From assembly GCA_020636255.1 (NCBI GenBank), contig JACJYE010000004.1:1-64000 (forward strand): DNA of 64,000 nucleotides. Reading direction: 5' to 3'. This DNA is from Lewinellaceae bacterium. GTDB lineage: Bacteria; Bacteroidota; Bacteroidia; Chitinophagales; Saprospiraceae. Below, piece after piece: positions 14,984 through 24,082 of the stretch (its first letter is position 1; every line of letters starts with the position of its first letter). The notes under the pieces were generated by a model. The model searched no databases and was not told where the DNA came from. It saw only the letters and a list, made by a program, of their open reading frames with translations. Position numbers and translations under genes: made by a program.

Positions 14984-15724
14984 ATGATCAAATTATCTGA
15001 TATTCCAACGACACCACCCGCCGATGCCGACGAGGATAAGCTCAAGGACGAAACCAAACATCTGGTAAAAAGGCTGGGTGAACTGCAGCAGCTCATGTAC
15101 GCGCAGCAAAAATACTCCGCCCTGGTCATCCTGCAGGGTATGGACGGCTCGGGCAAAGACGGCGCCGCCAAACAGGTTTTCGCCGAATGCCACCACTACG
15201 GCGTACAGGTGCACAGCTTTAAAAAGCCTTCGGAAGAGGAGTTCGCCCACGACTTCCTCTGGCGGGTGCACCAGCAGGCGCCCAGAAAAGGCATGATACA
15301 GATATTCAACCGCTCTCAGTACGAAGATATCCTCATCCAGTGGGTGCACGGCTGGATCGACGACGAACGGGCAGAAAAAAGGATGCAGGCCATCAACGCT
15401 TTCGAAGAGCTGCTGGCTTTCGACAATAACACGCTGGTCTTCAAGTTTTACATGCACATCTCCTACGGCCAGCAGGCCAAAGAACTGCAGGAGCGCATCG
15501 ACGAGCCCGATAAGCACTGGAAACACAACCCGGGCGACTGGAAGGAAAGGGAACATTGGGACGACTATATGCGTTGCTATGAATACGCCTTCAACCACAG
15601 CTCCATTCCATGGATCATCGTACCCGTCGACAAGCGCTGGTACCGGGATTACGTAATGGCGAAAGCACTGGTTGAAAGGCTCGAGCAGCTCGGCATGGCC
15701 TACCCTCCCCTTCCGGCGGAGTAA
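14984..15724 (+). CDS. Polyphosphate:nucleotide phosphotransferase (PPK2 family)
   Basis: The 246-residue protein has the PPK2 Walker A motif GMDGSGKDG (residues 52-60), the following FAECHHYGVQVHSFKKPSEE, a Walker B-like IQIFNRSQYEDILI, the lid region with Arg/Lys residues, and HWKHNPGDWKEREHWDDYM. PPK2 enzymes transfer phosphate from polyphosphate to nucleoside mono- or diphosphates in the cytoplasm. The N-terminal extension is short and only one PPK2 domain is present. It is followed 44 bases later by the S4 protein on the same strand, so they may be cotranscribed. Confidence 0.93.
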   Translation: MIKLSDIPTTPPADADEDKLKDETKHLVKRLGELQQLMYAQQKYSALVILQGMDGSGKDGAAKQVFAECHHYGVQVHSFKKPSEEEFAHDFLWRVHQQAPRKGMIQIFNRSQYEDILIQWVHGWIDDERAEKRMQAINAFEELLAFDNNTLVFKFYMHISYGQQAKELQERIDEPDKHWKHNPGDWKEREHWDDYMRCYEYAFNHSSIPWIIVPVDKRWYRDYVMAKALVERLEQLGMAYPPLPAE

Positions 15725-15768
15725 AACCAGGCCACCGGGGCCATTACAAACGAACAGCTTAAATTACA

Positions 15769-16164
15769 ATGGCAAACCTGGAAAAAGTACGCATCGACAA
15801 ATGGCTGTGGAGCGTCCGGATCTTCAAATCCCGCACCATAGCCACCGATGCCGTGAAAGAGGGTAAGGTTAAGATCGGCGGGAAAGCCGTCAAAGCTTCC
15901 TATATGCTGCAGCGCGACGAAATGCTGGAAGTCCGCAAGAATGGCTTCGCTTTTCAGTATAAGGTCATCGACCTCATAGAAAAGCGCGTGGGGGCCCCTA
16001 TTGCGCAGTTGTGCTACGAAGACCTTACCCCACAGGAGGAGCTGAACAAATATAACGACTGGTTTGTAGGAAAAGGCGCCTCCGAAAAACGCGAAAAAGG
16101 CGCCGGGCGCCCGACAAAAAAAGAGCGCCGGACTATCGACGAATTTAAAAAGGGACAATTCTGA
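15769..16164 (+). CDS. S4-domain RNA-binding protein (Hsp15-like)
   Basis: This 131-residue basic protein starts with an S4 domain: VRIDKWLWSVRIFKSRTIAT, DAVKEGKVKIGGKAVKASYM, MLEVRKNGFAFQYKVIDL. The C-terminal third is Lys/Arg-rich (GAGRPTKKERRTIDEFKKGQ). It resembles Hsp15, which binds 50S subunits carrying nascent peptide after abortive translation and helps recycle them. It lies behind PPK2 and is followed by a small hairpin. Confidence 0.9.
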   Translation: MANLEKVRIDKWLWSVRIFKSRTIATDAVKEGKVKIGGKAVKASYMLQRDEMLEVRKNGFAFQYKVIDLIEKRVGAPIAQLCYEDLTPQEELNKYNDWFVGKGASEKREKGAGRPTKKERRTIDEFKKGQF

Positions 16165-16202
16165 AAACAATCTCCATAGAATCTTCTTTCTTTAGCAGGC
16201 AA

Positions 16203-16220
16203 CCCGATATCTTTATCGGG
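16203..16220 (+). terminator. Hairpin after the S4 protein gene
   Basis: CCCGATA-TCTT-TATCGGG forms a seven-base stem 39 bases after the stop codon, followed after nine bases by a five-T run. It may be a weak terminator or a leader structure for the next gene. Confidence 0.4.
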
Positions 16221-16255
16221 ACTAACATTTTTGAGCACTCAAAAAAGAACCTGCT

Positions 16256-17923
16256 ATGAAAAGATCTTTACTTTTTGTTTTATCCTTTGTTTTCGCGATC
16301 GGCCTCTACGCTCAGCCTCCTAACGACAGCTGTGCGAACGCGATAGCGGTGAACGTGGGTACCACCTCCTTCACCACGATCGGCGCCAGCACGGATGGCC
16401 CTGCCCATCCCAATAACTGTACATCATCAGGCAGCACCCCGGACTCCACCTTTGCCGATGTGTGGTACACCTTTACTCCCGGCTTCACCGGTACCGTCAA
16501 GTGGAGCCTGTGCGGCACCGCCGATTTTGATACCAAGATCGTCGTTTACAGCCCCGGCAGCGCCTGCCCCCCTACGGATGAGGACCTTTATGCCTGCAAC
16601 GAGGACGGCCCCAGTCTTTGTGACGTCACCTCCGAAGCCGTTTTTGACGTCACCGCCGGCGAGACGTACCTGCTGCGCATAGGAGGGTACGGCGACGGCA
16701 GCCCCGGCGAATCGGGCAGCGGGACTTTCTCTCTGACGGAATTCACCTCCACCGTGCCGAACGATTTTTGCCAGGACGCCATATCTATTGGCCTGGTTGA
16801 AGACTATGCTTTCAGCACCGTGGAAGCCGTGACCGATGGCCCGGACCACCCCAATAACCCCTGCTTCGGTTTCGGCAGCATTACGGCCGATGCGGATATC
16901 TGGTATGTTTTTACGCCTGATTTCGACGGTTTTGTAAACTGGTCGACCTGCAGCACCGCCGCTTTTGATACCCGGCTCGCCGTCTACGGCCCCAATGCAA
17001 GCTGCCCGGTTGAAGATGGCGACCTGTATTCCTGCAATGATGACGGGCAGAACTGCACCAGTTACACTTCTTCTCTGAACTTCGAGGTACAGGCCGGCAA
17101 CAGCTACTTGCTGCGCCTTGGCGGTTATTCCGGCGACCAGGGCCAGGGCACCTTCAGCCTCACCGAGATCGTGCCGCCCGTGCCGCCTGTCAACGACCTT
17201 TGCGCGGTGCCGGATACGGCCTACGTCATCTCACAGGCAGAGGCAGATGCTCTTGAAGTTATCTTCGAAGGCACCACGCTCAACGGTACGTTTGACAACG
17301 ATACTTTCACCTATCCACAATGCCTCACCAACCAGAACGGCGGTGAATTTTCCGACGTCTGGTATGCTTTCAACACCCTGGGCAATACGGAGTTGGAGAT
17401 AAGGCTGGCAGCAGTGACGGAAGGCGCCATCTTTTACGCCGACCTCTACCTGGACTGTAACGAACAGGCCGATACCACGGCATACCCCGGTTCCTGCCTG
17501 AATACATCTGCGGACGAGACCTATGTAACAACCACCATCTCCGGGCTGCCGGCGGATTCTCTGGATATGTGGCTTCACATCACCACACGCCTGACCTCCG
17601 ACCCCGCAGGTGATTTTTTCTTCCAGATCGTCGGCGACAACTTTGTCGATGCCAGGGAGGCCAGTGCGGTAGAACGGCTATCCGTTTTCCCCAATCCAAC
17701 TACGGGAGGCCTCTCAACAGTATTCAGCCTGAAGGAAGCCTCTCCTGTCCGTACAACAGTGTACAACCTTCTGGGTGAAGCGGTGAGCAGCCGGCAGTAC
17801 GGCACGCTTTTATCGGGCCAGCATACCCTCGCGGCTAACCTGGCGGAGCTGCCTTCCGGCATTTACATCCTGAAACTGGAGGCCGGCGACAGCGCCCGTT
17901 CGGTGAAGTTTATTAAACAGTAG
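16256..17923 (+). CDS. Secreted protein with duplicated beta domains and type IX sorting signal
   Basis: The 555-residue product has a signal peptide (LLFVLSFVFAIGLYAQ) and two homologous domains (about 20-160 and 165-305). Each has NDxCxxAI, DGPxHPNNC, DxWYxFTP, a Trp-Ser-x-Cys strand, FDTxxxVYxP, LYxCN and YLLRxGGY. The conserved cysteines suggest disulfides. The layout resembles PPC-type (bacterial pre-peptidase C-terminal) domains, often carbohydrate or surface binding. A third, diverged domain covers about 310-465. A type IX sorting domain (LSVFPNPTTGGLSTVF, LPSGIYILKLEAGD) closes the protein. No catalytic motif is apparent, so a surface adhesin or binding protein is likely. Confidence 0.85.
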   Translation: MKRSLLFVLSFVFAIGLYAQPPNDSCANAIAVNVGTTSFTTIGASTDGPAHPNNCTSSGSTPDSTFADVWYTFTPGFTGTVKWSLCGTADFDTKIVVYSPGSACPPTDEDLYACNEDGPSLCDVTSEAVFDVTAGETYLLRIGGYGDGSPGESGSGTFSLTEFTSTVPNDFCQDAISIGLVEDYAFSTVEAVTDGPDHPNNPCFGFGSITADADIWYVFTPDFDGFVNWSTCSTAAFDTRLAVYGPNASCPVEDGDLYSCNDDGQNCTSYTSSLNFEVQAGNSYLLRLGGYSGDQGQGTFSLTEIVPPVPPVNDLCAVPDTAYVISQAEADALEVIFEGTTLNGTFDNDTFTYPQCLTNQNGGEFSDVWYAFNTLGNTELEIRLAAVTEGAIFYADLYLDCNEQADTTAYPGSCLNTSADETYVTTTISGLPADSLDMWLHITTRLTSDPAGDFFFQIVGDNFVDAREASAVERLSVFPNPTTGGLSTVFSLKEASPVRTTVYNLLGEAVSSRQYGTLLSGQHTLAANLAELPSGIYILKLEAGDSARSVKFIKQ

Positions 17924-17950
17924 AGGCTCTAGAGCTTGCTTGTAAGGTTA

Positions 17951-18005
17951 CATGGCAAATAGCCGTATGGCTGGGAGTATCCTGGCCATGCGGCTATTTG
18001 CCATG
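17951..18005. terminator. Long hairpin between converging genes
   Basis: Two 21-base arms (17951-17971 and 17985-18005) pair with a single G-T exception around a 13-base loop. It lies between the secreted-protein gene and the converging MATE gene, so it probably acts as a two-way terminator. Confidence 0.6.
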
Positions 18006-18091
18006 GGGGGTGTTCAAAGTTTATTTCATCAGTTGCTTCGCTCGTGTCAGGTTTCACGTTTAAAGTTGGCCTGGATATCAAAAGCCTTTTT

Positions 18092-19429
18092 TCACACCTC
18101 CAGCCGGTGCCAATTGCGGGAACGCAGATACCACATGACCATGGCCTGCATGATGGCCCAGTAGAAGATCTCCGCTGCCCATGCCCAGATCAGCCCGCCA
18201 TGGGTATGGTTCACTTCCACGTAAATGTAGGCGAGATAAAATACGGCGCAGACGGCCTGCATCAGCAGGCCGTAAAAGGTAGCGCCCGTGCCGGCCATAC
18301 CGTTAAAATAGATACCGACAATGGAAAACAGCGCCAGGATGATGGCCAGCACGTAAAACACCGGCTGAGCGTCGGTAATGATCGACATATCTTCCCCTCC
18401 CAGCAACGGGTACAGGATGCTATGCGGGAACAGGATGACGGGAATGGTGATCAGCATCGTCGTAGCAAAGCTGAGCTTTGCCGTTTTCCAGATAATGGGA
18501 ATGACCGCCTGCCGTTTGCGCTGTCCGATAAAATTGCTCACCATGGTATTGACGCCGGAAGCGAAACCCCAGGTCGGTATAGATAAGACGAGGTAGACGA
18601 TGCGCACCAGGTTGGTGATGGCCAGCTCGTGTTCGCCCAGGTTCTCTACGATGCCGAAAAAGACGAACCAGCTGCCCAGCCCCACAAAGGCCTGCGCAAC
18701 GATGGGCGCCGACAGGCCGTATTGCTGCCGGATGAGCTTCAGGTCGATACGGGGCAATTTGAAAAGATGGTACCTCCGCGCAGGTTTGTCAAAAGCAATG
18801 TACACGGCAAAAACGATGAAGGCGACAACCTCGGCGATGGTGCTGGCAAGGCCGGCGCCGGCGATGCCCATAGCCGGAAGGCCCCATTTTCCGAATATCA
18901 GAGCGTAGTCGAGCGCGATATTCACGGCGCCCAGGACGATGGTATCCACTATGATAAAAGTAGTACGGGCCACTCCGGTGTACAGCGCGATGATGGAAAC
19001 GCCGATATAACTAAAAAACACGCCCCAGGAGCGCGTTTCGAGGTATTCCAGGCTTTTGGAAAAAACGATGGGCGAGTCGACGATCAGGCTGAAGAACCAG
19101 TTGCATCCGTACTGCATGAACAGGAACATTACCGCCGCCAGGCCGGCCTCGAAGTATACCATGGAATAGAAGGCCCGCCCTACTTCTTTGAGCTTCCCCT
19201 CCCCCATCCTACGCGCGATAATGATCTGCCCCCCCCTGGAAAAACCATAACCGATTGCGGCAACGACGAGGTAAAAGATGCCCACGAAGCCGATGGAAGC
19301 GAAGTCTTCCTGGCTAAGGTGGAAGAGGAAAACACTGTCGCTCAGGGCTATGACGTTTTGAGCGGCACTGCCCAGCATGATCGGAGTGGATATAGCGAGA
19401 ATCTGTCGGTATGTGGTCCTGAGGCGCAT
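18092..19429 (-). CDS. MATE-family efflux transporter
   Basis: The start at 19429 gives 445 residues; the frame is open further upstream but that part overlaps the promoter box. Twelve hydrophobic segments in two halves are visible. MATE-type signatures include QILAISTPIMLGSAAQNVIA, IGYGFSRGGQIIIARRMGEG in half one and the related WGFASGVNTMVSNFIGQRKR in half two. These inner-membrane proteins export drugs or metabolites using a sodium or proton gradient. The substrate cannot be told. The gene stands alone, divergent from the S9 peptidase gene. Confidence 0.93.
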   Translation of the reverse strand: MRLRTTYRQILAISTPIMLGSAAQNVIALSDSVFLFHLSQEDFASIGFVGIFYLVVAAIGYGFSRGGQIIIARRMGEGKLKEVGRAFYSMVYFEAGLAAVMFLFMQYGCNWFFSLIVDSPIVFSKSLEYLETRSWGVFFSYIGVSIIALYTGVARTTFIIVDTIVLGAVNIALDYALIFGKWGLPAMGIAGAGLASTIAEVVAFIVFAVYIAFDKPARRYHLFKLPRIDLKLIRQQYGLSAPIVAQAFVGLGSWFVFFGIVENLGEHELAITNLVRIVYLVLSIPTWGFASGVNTMVSNFIGQRKRQAVIPIIWKTAKLSFATTMLITIPVILFPHSILYPLLGGEDMSIITDAQPVFYVLAIILALFSIVGIYFNGMAGTGATFYGLLMQAVCAVFYLAYIYVEVNHTHGGLIWAWAAEIFYWAIMQAMVMWYLRSRNWHRLEV

Positions 19430-19436
19430 CCGAGCA

Positions 19437-19444
19437 CAAATGTA
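19437..19444 (-). promoter_or_regulatory. Promoter -7 box (TACATTTG) of the MATE gene
   Basis: On the minus strand TACATTTG matches TAnnTTTG and lies eight bases before the ATG, implying a very short or absent leader. Confidence 0.4.
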
Positions 19445-19542
19445 AGCAAGGCGCGCCGTTTTATTCCCGTAATTTTTCCCGCGCTGCTTATATTGCATTT
19501 TCAAAGCCGCTATGTTTTTCTCAACACCAAAACCAGGTACTT

Positions 19543-21738
19543 ATGCAAAAATTTCTCTTTAGAAAACCGATCTTATTTGCGATATATGCTGTTGTTTTCC
19601 TGCTGCCGGCAGCATGCCGGCAACATGGGGAACCTACCGCAGATAAAAGACAAAGCGAAATGTTTGAAAAAATGACGCTTCCGGCTCCGGCCGCCCGGAA
19701 AAAAGAGAAAGAGCTCGCCATTCACGGTGATACGCGCATCGACAACTACTACTGGCTCAACGAACGGGAAAACCCCGAAGTGATCGCTTACCTGGAAGCG
19801 GAGAACGCCTATACCGATACCATTCTATCCCATACCAAAGCATTTCAGGAAAAGCTGTACGAGGAGATCATTGCGCGGATACAGCCCGACGAGGAATCCG
19901 TCCCCTATCTCGATAATGGTTATTACTACCTTACCCGCTTTGAGAAAGGCAAGGAATACCCCATCTACGCCCGCAAAAAAGGCAGCCTGGAAACTGCGGA
20001 AGAAGTGATGATCGACGTCAACGAGCTGGCAAAAGAACACAGCTACTACAACGTCGGCGGAGAAAGTGTAAGCCCCCATAACAAGCTGCTGGCTTTTGGA
20101 GAAGACACCCTCAGCAGGCGCATCTATACCCTCAGGTTCAAAAACCTGGAAACAGGGGAAATGTTACACGACGAGGTTGCAGGCACGACGGGCAGCGCCG
20201 TATGGGCCAACGATAACCAGACGGTATTTTATGTGGCCAAGGACCCCGTGACGCTGCGCAGCTTCAAAGTAATGCGCCACAAGCTCGGCACGCATGCCAG
20301 GGAAGACCAGGTGGTGTTCCGGGAAGACGACCCCACCTTTTCGGTGTTCGCCTACAAATCCAAGTCAAGGAAGTACATTATCATTGGGTCGTACGCTACC
20401 CTGAGCCAGGAATACCGCGTACTGGATGCCGACAGCCCGGAAGGGGCGTTCCGCGTCATCCAGCCAAGGGAGCGCGGCCTGGAGTACAGTATCGCCCATT
20501 TTGACGATAAGTTCTTTATCCGCACCAACCTCGACGCCAGAAATTTCCGGCTGATGGTGACGGATGAGCAAAAAACGGCCAAAGAGAACTGGCAAGAGGT
20601 GATCCCCCACCGCGAAGACGTATTGCTGGAAGATATGGATGTGTTCCGGGATTTCCTGGTGCTGTCGGAGCGCAGGAACGGCATCACCCAGATCCGCATC
20701 CGCCCCTGGCAGGGTGAAGAACACTACATCGATTTCGGCGAAGATGCCTATATGGCCTACACCACTACCAACCTGGAATATGATACCGAACTGCTGCGCA
20801 TTGGTTATACCTCCCTCACCACGCCCAATACGACCTATGACTACAACATGCGCAGCCGGGAGTTCAAAATGCTGAAGCAACAGGCCGTGCTCGGCGGTTT
20901 CGACGCCAGGGACTACCAATCCGAACGCGTATACGTCACGGCAAGGGATGGCGCGAAAGTGCCTGTCTCAATCGTATATCGCAAGGGCTTTAAAAAGGAC
21001 GGCAGCCAGCCGTTGCTGCTTTATGGCTACGGCTCGTACGGCGCCAGCATGGAACCTTATTTCAGCTCGGTGCGCCTCAGCCTGCTCGACCGGGGTTTTG
21101 CCTTTGCTATAGCCCACATTCGCGGCGGTGAAGAAATGGGCCGCTACTGGTATGAGGATGGCAAACTGCTGAAGAAAAAGAACACTTTCACCGATTTCAT
21201 CGACTGCGCCGAATATCTCCTGCAGGGAAAATACACCAGCCAGGATAAACTGTTCGCCATGGGCGGCAGCGCCGGCGGCCTGCTGATGGGCGCCGTGGTG
21301 AACATGCGCCCGGATCTGTGGCGGGGCGTCATCGCTGCCGTACCCTTCGTCGACGTCGTCACTACTATGCTCGACGAAAGCATCCCGCTGACCACCGGCG
21401 AGTTCGACGAATGGGGTAACCCCAAGAACAAGGAGTACTACGATTACATCAAATCCTACTCTCCCTACGACAACGTAGAGGCCAAAGCCTACCCGCCCAT
21501 GCTGGTGACCACCGGCCTGCACGACTCCCAGGTCCAGTACTGGGAGCCCGCCAAATGGGTGGCCAAGCTCCGGGAATTAAAAACGGATAAAAACCCGCTG
21601 CTGCTACACACTAATATGGACGCCGGCCATGGCGGGGCTTCCGGCCGCTACCAACGCTACCGCGAAACGGCCATGGAGTACGCCTTTATGCTAGACCTGG
21701 TGGGGGCCAACGAAAGTGGGGAGGAACATAAGGATTGA
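19543..21738 (+). CDS. S9A oligopeptidase B-type serine peptidase (lipoprotein)
   Basis: The 731-residue protein begins with a lipoprotein signal (YAVVFLLPAAC, Cys about 25), so it is probably membrane-tethered in the periplasm. An N-terminal strand from DNYYWLNEREN leads into a beta-propeller (to about residue 470). The alpha/beta-hydrolase domain has Ser576 in GGSAGG, Asp661 in LHDSQ and His696 in GHGG; motifs YGYGSYG and HIRGGEEMG precede the nucleophile. The family cleaves short peptides, in oligopeptidase B after Lys or Arg. Length is normal. It is a single gene. Confidence 0.95.
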   Translation: MQKFLFRKPILFAIYAVVFLLPAACRQHGEPTADKRQSEMFEKMTLPAPAARKKEKELAIHGDTRIDNYYWLNERENPEVIAYLEAENAYTDTILSHTKAFQEKLYEEIIARIQPDEESVPYLDNGYYYLTRFEKGKEYPIYARKKGSLETAEEVMIDVNELAKEHSYYNVGGESVSPHNKLLAFGEDTLSRRIYTLRFKNLETGEMLHDEVAGTTGSAVWANDNQTVFYVAKDPVTLRSFKVMRHKLGTHAREDQVVFREDDPTFSVFAYKSKSRKYIIIGSYATLSQEYRVLDADSPEGAFRVIQPRERGLEYSIAHFDDKFFIRTNLDARNFRLMVTDEQKTAKENWQEVIPHREDVLLEDMDVFRDFLVLSERRNGITQIRIRPWQGEEHYIDFGEDAYMAYTTTNLEYDTELLRIGYTSLTTPNTTYDYNMRSREFKMLKQQAVLGGFDARDYQSERVYVTARDGAKVPVSIVYRKGFKKDGSQPLLLYGYGSYGASMEPYFSSVRLSLLDRGFAFAIAHIRGGEEMGRYWYEDGKLLKKKNTFTDFIDCAEYLLQGKYTSQDKLFAMGGSAGGLLMGAVVNMRPDLWRGVIAAVPFVDVVTTMLDESIPLTTGEFDEWGNPKNKEYYDYIKSYSPYDNVEAKAYPPMLVTTGLHDSQVQYWEPAKWVAKLRELKTDKNPLLLHTNMDAGHGGASGRYQRYRETAMEYAFMLDLVGANESGEEHKD

Positions 21739-21765
21739 GACGAAATGGGCTTTTATCGCCCAATC

Positions 21766-24006
21766 CTACTCCTTTACCACCAGCTTGCCGGCAAACGCCC
21801 GGCCCTGCGTTACTACCTTCAGCCAGTACACGCCACCGGGCAGGCCGCCGGTGGGAAAGGACAGTTCACTGCCCTGCCATAACCGGGCCAGCACCAACTG
21901 GCCGGTGGCGCTGTACAGCTCCAGGCGTTTCTCCCCCGGGCCTTCCAGGCGAACCGTCGCCAGGCCGCCGGTGGGGTTCGGGAATACTTCCACCCGCAGT
22001 TCGCCGTTTACATCGCGGGAAGGCGAAGTGCTGTCCAGAAAAAGGTTGGTCTGGTAGGCGGTCAGGCCGCCGCGCTCGTTGCCTACGAACAGCTCCAGCT
22101 TGCCGTCGTGGTCAATATCCGCAATCGCGGGGCGGGTGCGGCGGCCTACCCTGATGCCGCCCATTTGCTCCGTGACGAGGTTGTAGGCGCCGGAGATATT
22201 GCCTTCTATGCCGTTGTAAAACTCCAGTTGCCCCACCTCTGTACCGGTAATGAGCACATAAGCGCCATCCTGGTCAAGCACTACCGGCGAGCTGTAGCCG
22301 GTGATGGCGCCGGGCACGGCTGTGTTGATGTTGCCCAGCGCAAAAATATTGGGCGCCTGCCCGGAATCGCCATTGAAAGCGGGAGCCGTAGGCGTGCCCG
22401 TATTCTGGTAATAGTTGATGTTGCCGGTCCGCTCTCCTACCAGCAGGTCGGGCAGGCCGTCGCGGTTGAGGTCGACGATGTAGGGGGCGCTGAGCGCGCC
22501 GACGAAGATGTTCATATAATTGTACTGCCAGGGCCCGTAGGCCACGGGGTTGCCGGGGCCCGCCGTGTTCTCCGCGTAGAAGAGCCGCCCCAGGGTCTCG
22601 CCGACCAGGATATCCATATCCCCGTCATTGTCCAGGTCGCCGAATGCAGGCACGAAGGAGTAATAATCGTCAAAGACATCCAGGTTTAGGAAGTCGTCGT
22701 CTACCAGCTCGTAGGCAGGCGATGTAGGAGTACCTATATTCTCATACAGGAAAAGGCGGGAGTCGCGCTCGCCAAAGAGTTGGTAATAACCGCCGTTGCC
22801 TACGACGAGGTCAAGCAGGCCGTCGGCATTGTAGTCGACGAAAGCGGGGTTGGCCACCGAGCCGAAATCGAGCATATCTTCCACCATGAAGTCGTTCTGC
22901 CTGTACTCAAATACCGGCTCCTGGGCCGTATTGACGTTTTGGTAATACCACAATACCTCGTGGTTTTCTGAGATATTATTAGCGTTCGGTGCAGCCAGGA
23001 AGTCCTTTTTGCCGTCATTATTGACATCCAGGTAAAAAGTGGCAGGAAAAACGGGAAGGTTGACCGGTATATCATAGCTGGGGAAGGTAGGGTCCTGCGC
23101 GTCTACCCATGCCAGGTTGCAACTGCCGCCATTGTGCAGGAAGTTGACGGAGTCGAAAGAAACGTCACCCAGCACCAGCTCTTTGTCGCCGTCGTTGTCG
23201 GCATCGAAAAGCAACAAGGTAGAGCCGGGGTGCCGTTCCACGACCGGCGGGTTCACCAGGTTGTAGCAGTCGCCGGGGCTGGGGGCGAGGCCTAGCTGAA
23301 TGTCGATACCGCTCTCGAAAATGCCGCCCCAGCAGTCGTCCTCAAGCCTGTAGATCAGGCTGTCGCGGCCATAGCCCATCTCGATCGACCGATTCTGGTA
23401 GTATTCGATATACCCGCCGGAAGGGTTGAAGGTCAGGATATCGAGGTCGCCGTCGCAATCGACATCATCGATGGCCGGGTAGTCGACATTGCTGACGTAG
23501 ATCTGTGTTTTCGTCCCGTTGTACAGCGTGAACTGCAATACGTCGTCAGGGCCTTCGAAAGGGACTCTTTCAAAAGCGATGCGGCCATCTTGAATGAACC
23601 CCCGGAAGACAGCGATACCCTGGAAGGGAGAAAACGCCTGAGCCTGCGTAAAGAGGTCCATCACGCCGTCGCCGTTATAATCGCGCAGCACCACCCAATC
23701 GGCCAGGCCTTCAGGGAATAACGCTTCGAGGTAAGGAGCATAGGTGTATTTCGATTCGCCGGCAGCCCCGGTATTGAGAAAGGTGAGATGCACATCGCCG
23801 GTACGGTCGAAGATATAGAGGTCGAGTTTGCCGTCGTTGTTGAGGTCAACAGCATTGGGTTGCGGGTTGTTCAGGCCGCCGGCAAGGGGGAAGGCCAGGT
23901 TCTGGCCGTTAACCCGAAAAGGGATGTTTAGCTCGTAATAGTCCTGGGCAGAGGCAAAGGTGAATACCCAGGCAGACAGCCAGATCGCTGCTAAGGCTCT
24001 TTTCAT
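21766..24006 (-). CDS. FG-GAP/VCBS-repeat secreted protein with type IX sorting signal
   Basis: The start at 24006 gives 746 residues with signal peptide MKRALAAIWLSAWVFTFASA. At least eight FG-GAP/VCBS repeats follow, recognised by calcium-binding loops such as DLNNDGKLDL, DYNGDGVMDLF, DVDCDGDLDIL, DADNDGDKELVLGD, DVNNDGKKDF, DYNADGLLDLVVG, DLDNDGDMDILVG, DLNRDGLPDLLVG and DIDHDGKLELFVG. These build a beta-propeller with bound calcium, usually for adhesion. A type IX sorting domain ends it (VEVFPNPTGGLATVRL, LPGGVYWLKVVTQG). It is divergent from nhaC with only about 75 bases between starts. Confidence 0.92.
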   Translation of the reverse strand: MKRALAAIWLSAWVFTFASAQDYYELNIPFRVNGQNLAFPLAGGLNNPQPNAVDLNNDGKLDLYIFDRTGDVHLTFLNTGAAGESKYTYAPYLEALFPEGLADWVVLRDYNGDGVMDLFTQAQAFSPFQGIAVFRGFIQDGRIAFERVPFEGPDDVLQFTLYNGTKTQIYVSNVDYPAIDDVDCDGDLDILTFNPSGGYIEYYQNRSIEMGYGRDSLIYRLEDDCWGGIFESGIDIQLGLAPSPGDCYNLVNPPVVERHPGSTLLLFDADNDGDKELVLGDVSFDSVNFLHNGGSCNLAWVDAQDPTFPSYDIPVNLPVFPATFYLDVNNDGKKDFLAAPNANNISENHEVLWYYQNVNTAQEPVFEYRQNDFMVEDMLDFGSVANPAFVDYNADGLLDLVVGNGGYYQLFGERDSRLFLYENIGTPTSPAYELVDDDFLNLDVFDDYYSFVPAFGDLDNDGDMDILVGETLGRLFYAENTAGPGNPVAYGPWQYNYMNIFVGALSAPYIVDLNRDGLPDLLVGERTGNINYYQNTGTPTAPAFNGDSGQAPNIFALGNINTAVPGAITGYSSPVVLDQDGAYVLITGTEVGQLEFYNGIEGNISGAYNLVTEQMGGIRVGRRTRPAIADIDHDGKLELFVGNERGGLTAYQTNLFLDSTSPSRDVNGELRVEVFPNPTGGLATVRLEGPGEKRLELYSATGQLVLARLWQGSELSFPTGGLPGGVYWLKVVTQGRAFAGKLVVKE

Positions 24007-24062
24007 GAGGTGATTTTGTGAATTATTCAAATCTTCGTTAATTTCAGGCGCTCTGATAGATC

Positions 24063-24070
24063 CAAAATTA
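24063..24070 (-). promoter_or_regulatory. Promoter -7 box (TAATTTTG) of the FG-GAP gene
   Basis: On the minus strand TAATTTTG matches TAnnTTTG and lies 57 bases before the start at 24006. Confidence 0.4.
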
Positions 24071-24082
24071 TAAAAAGGCAAA

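Noticed and set aside
18629..19675. 348-codon plus-strand frame
   Set aside because: It is antisense to the MATE gene and runs into the S9 peptidase gene; its composition is low in hydrophobic clusters and no motif is seen.
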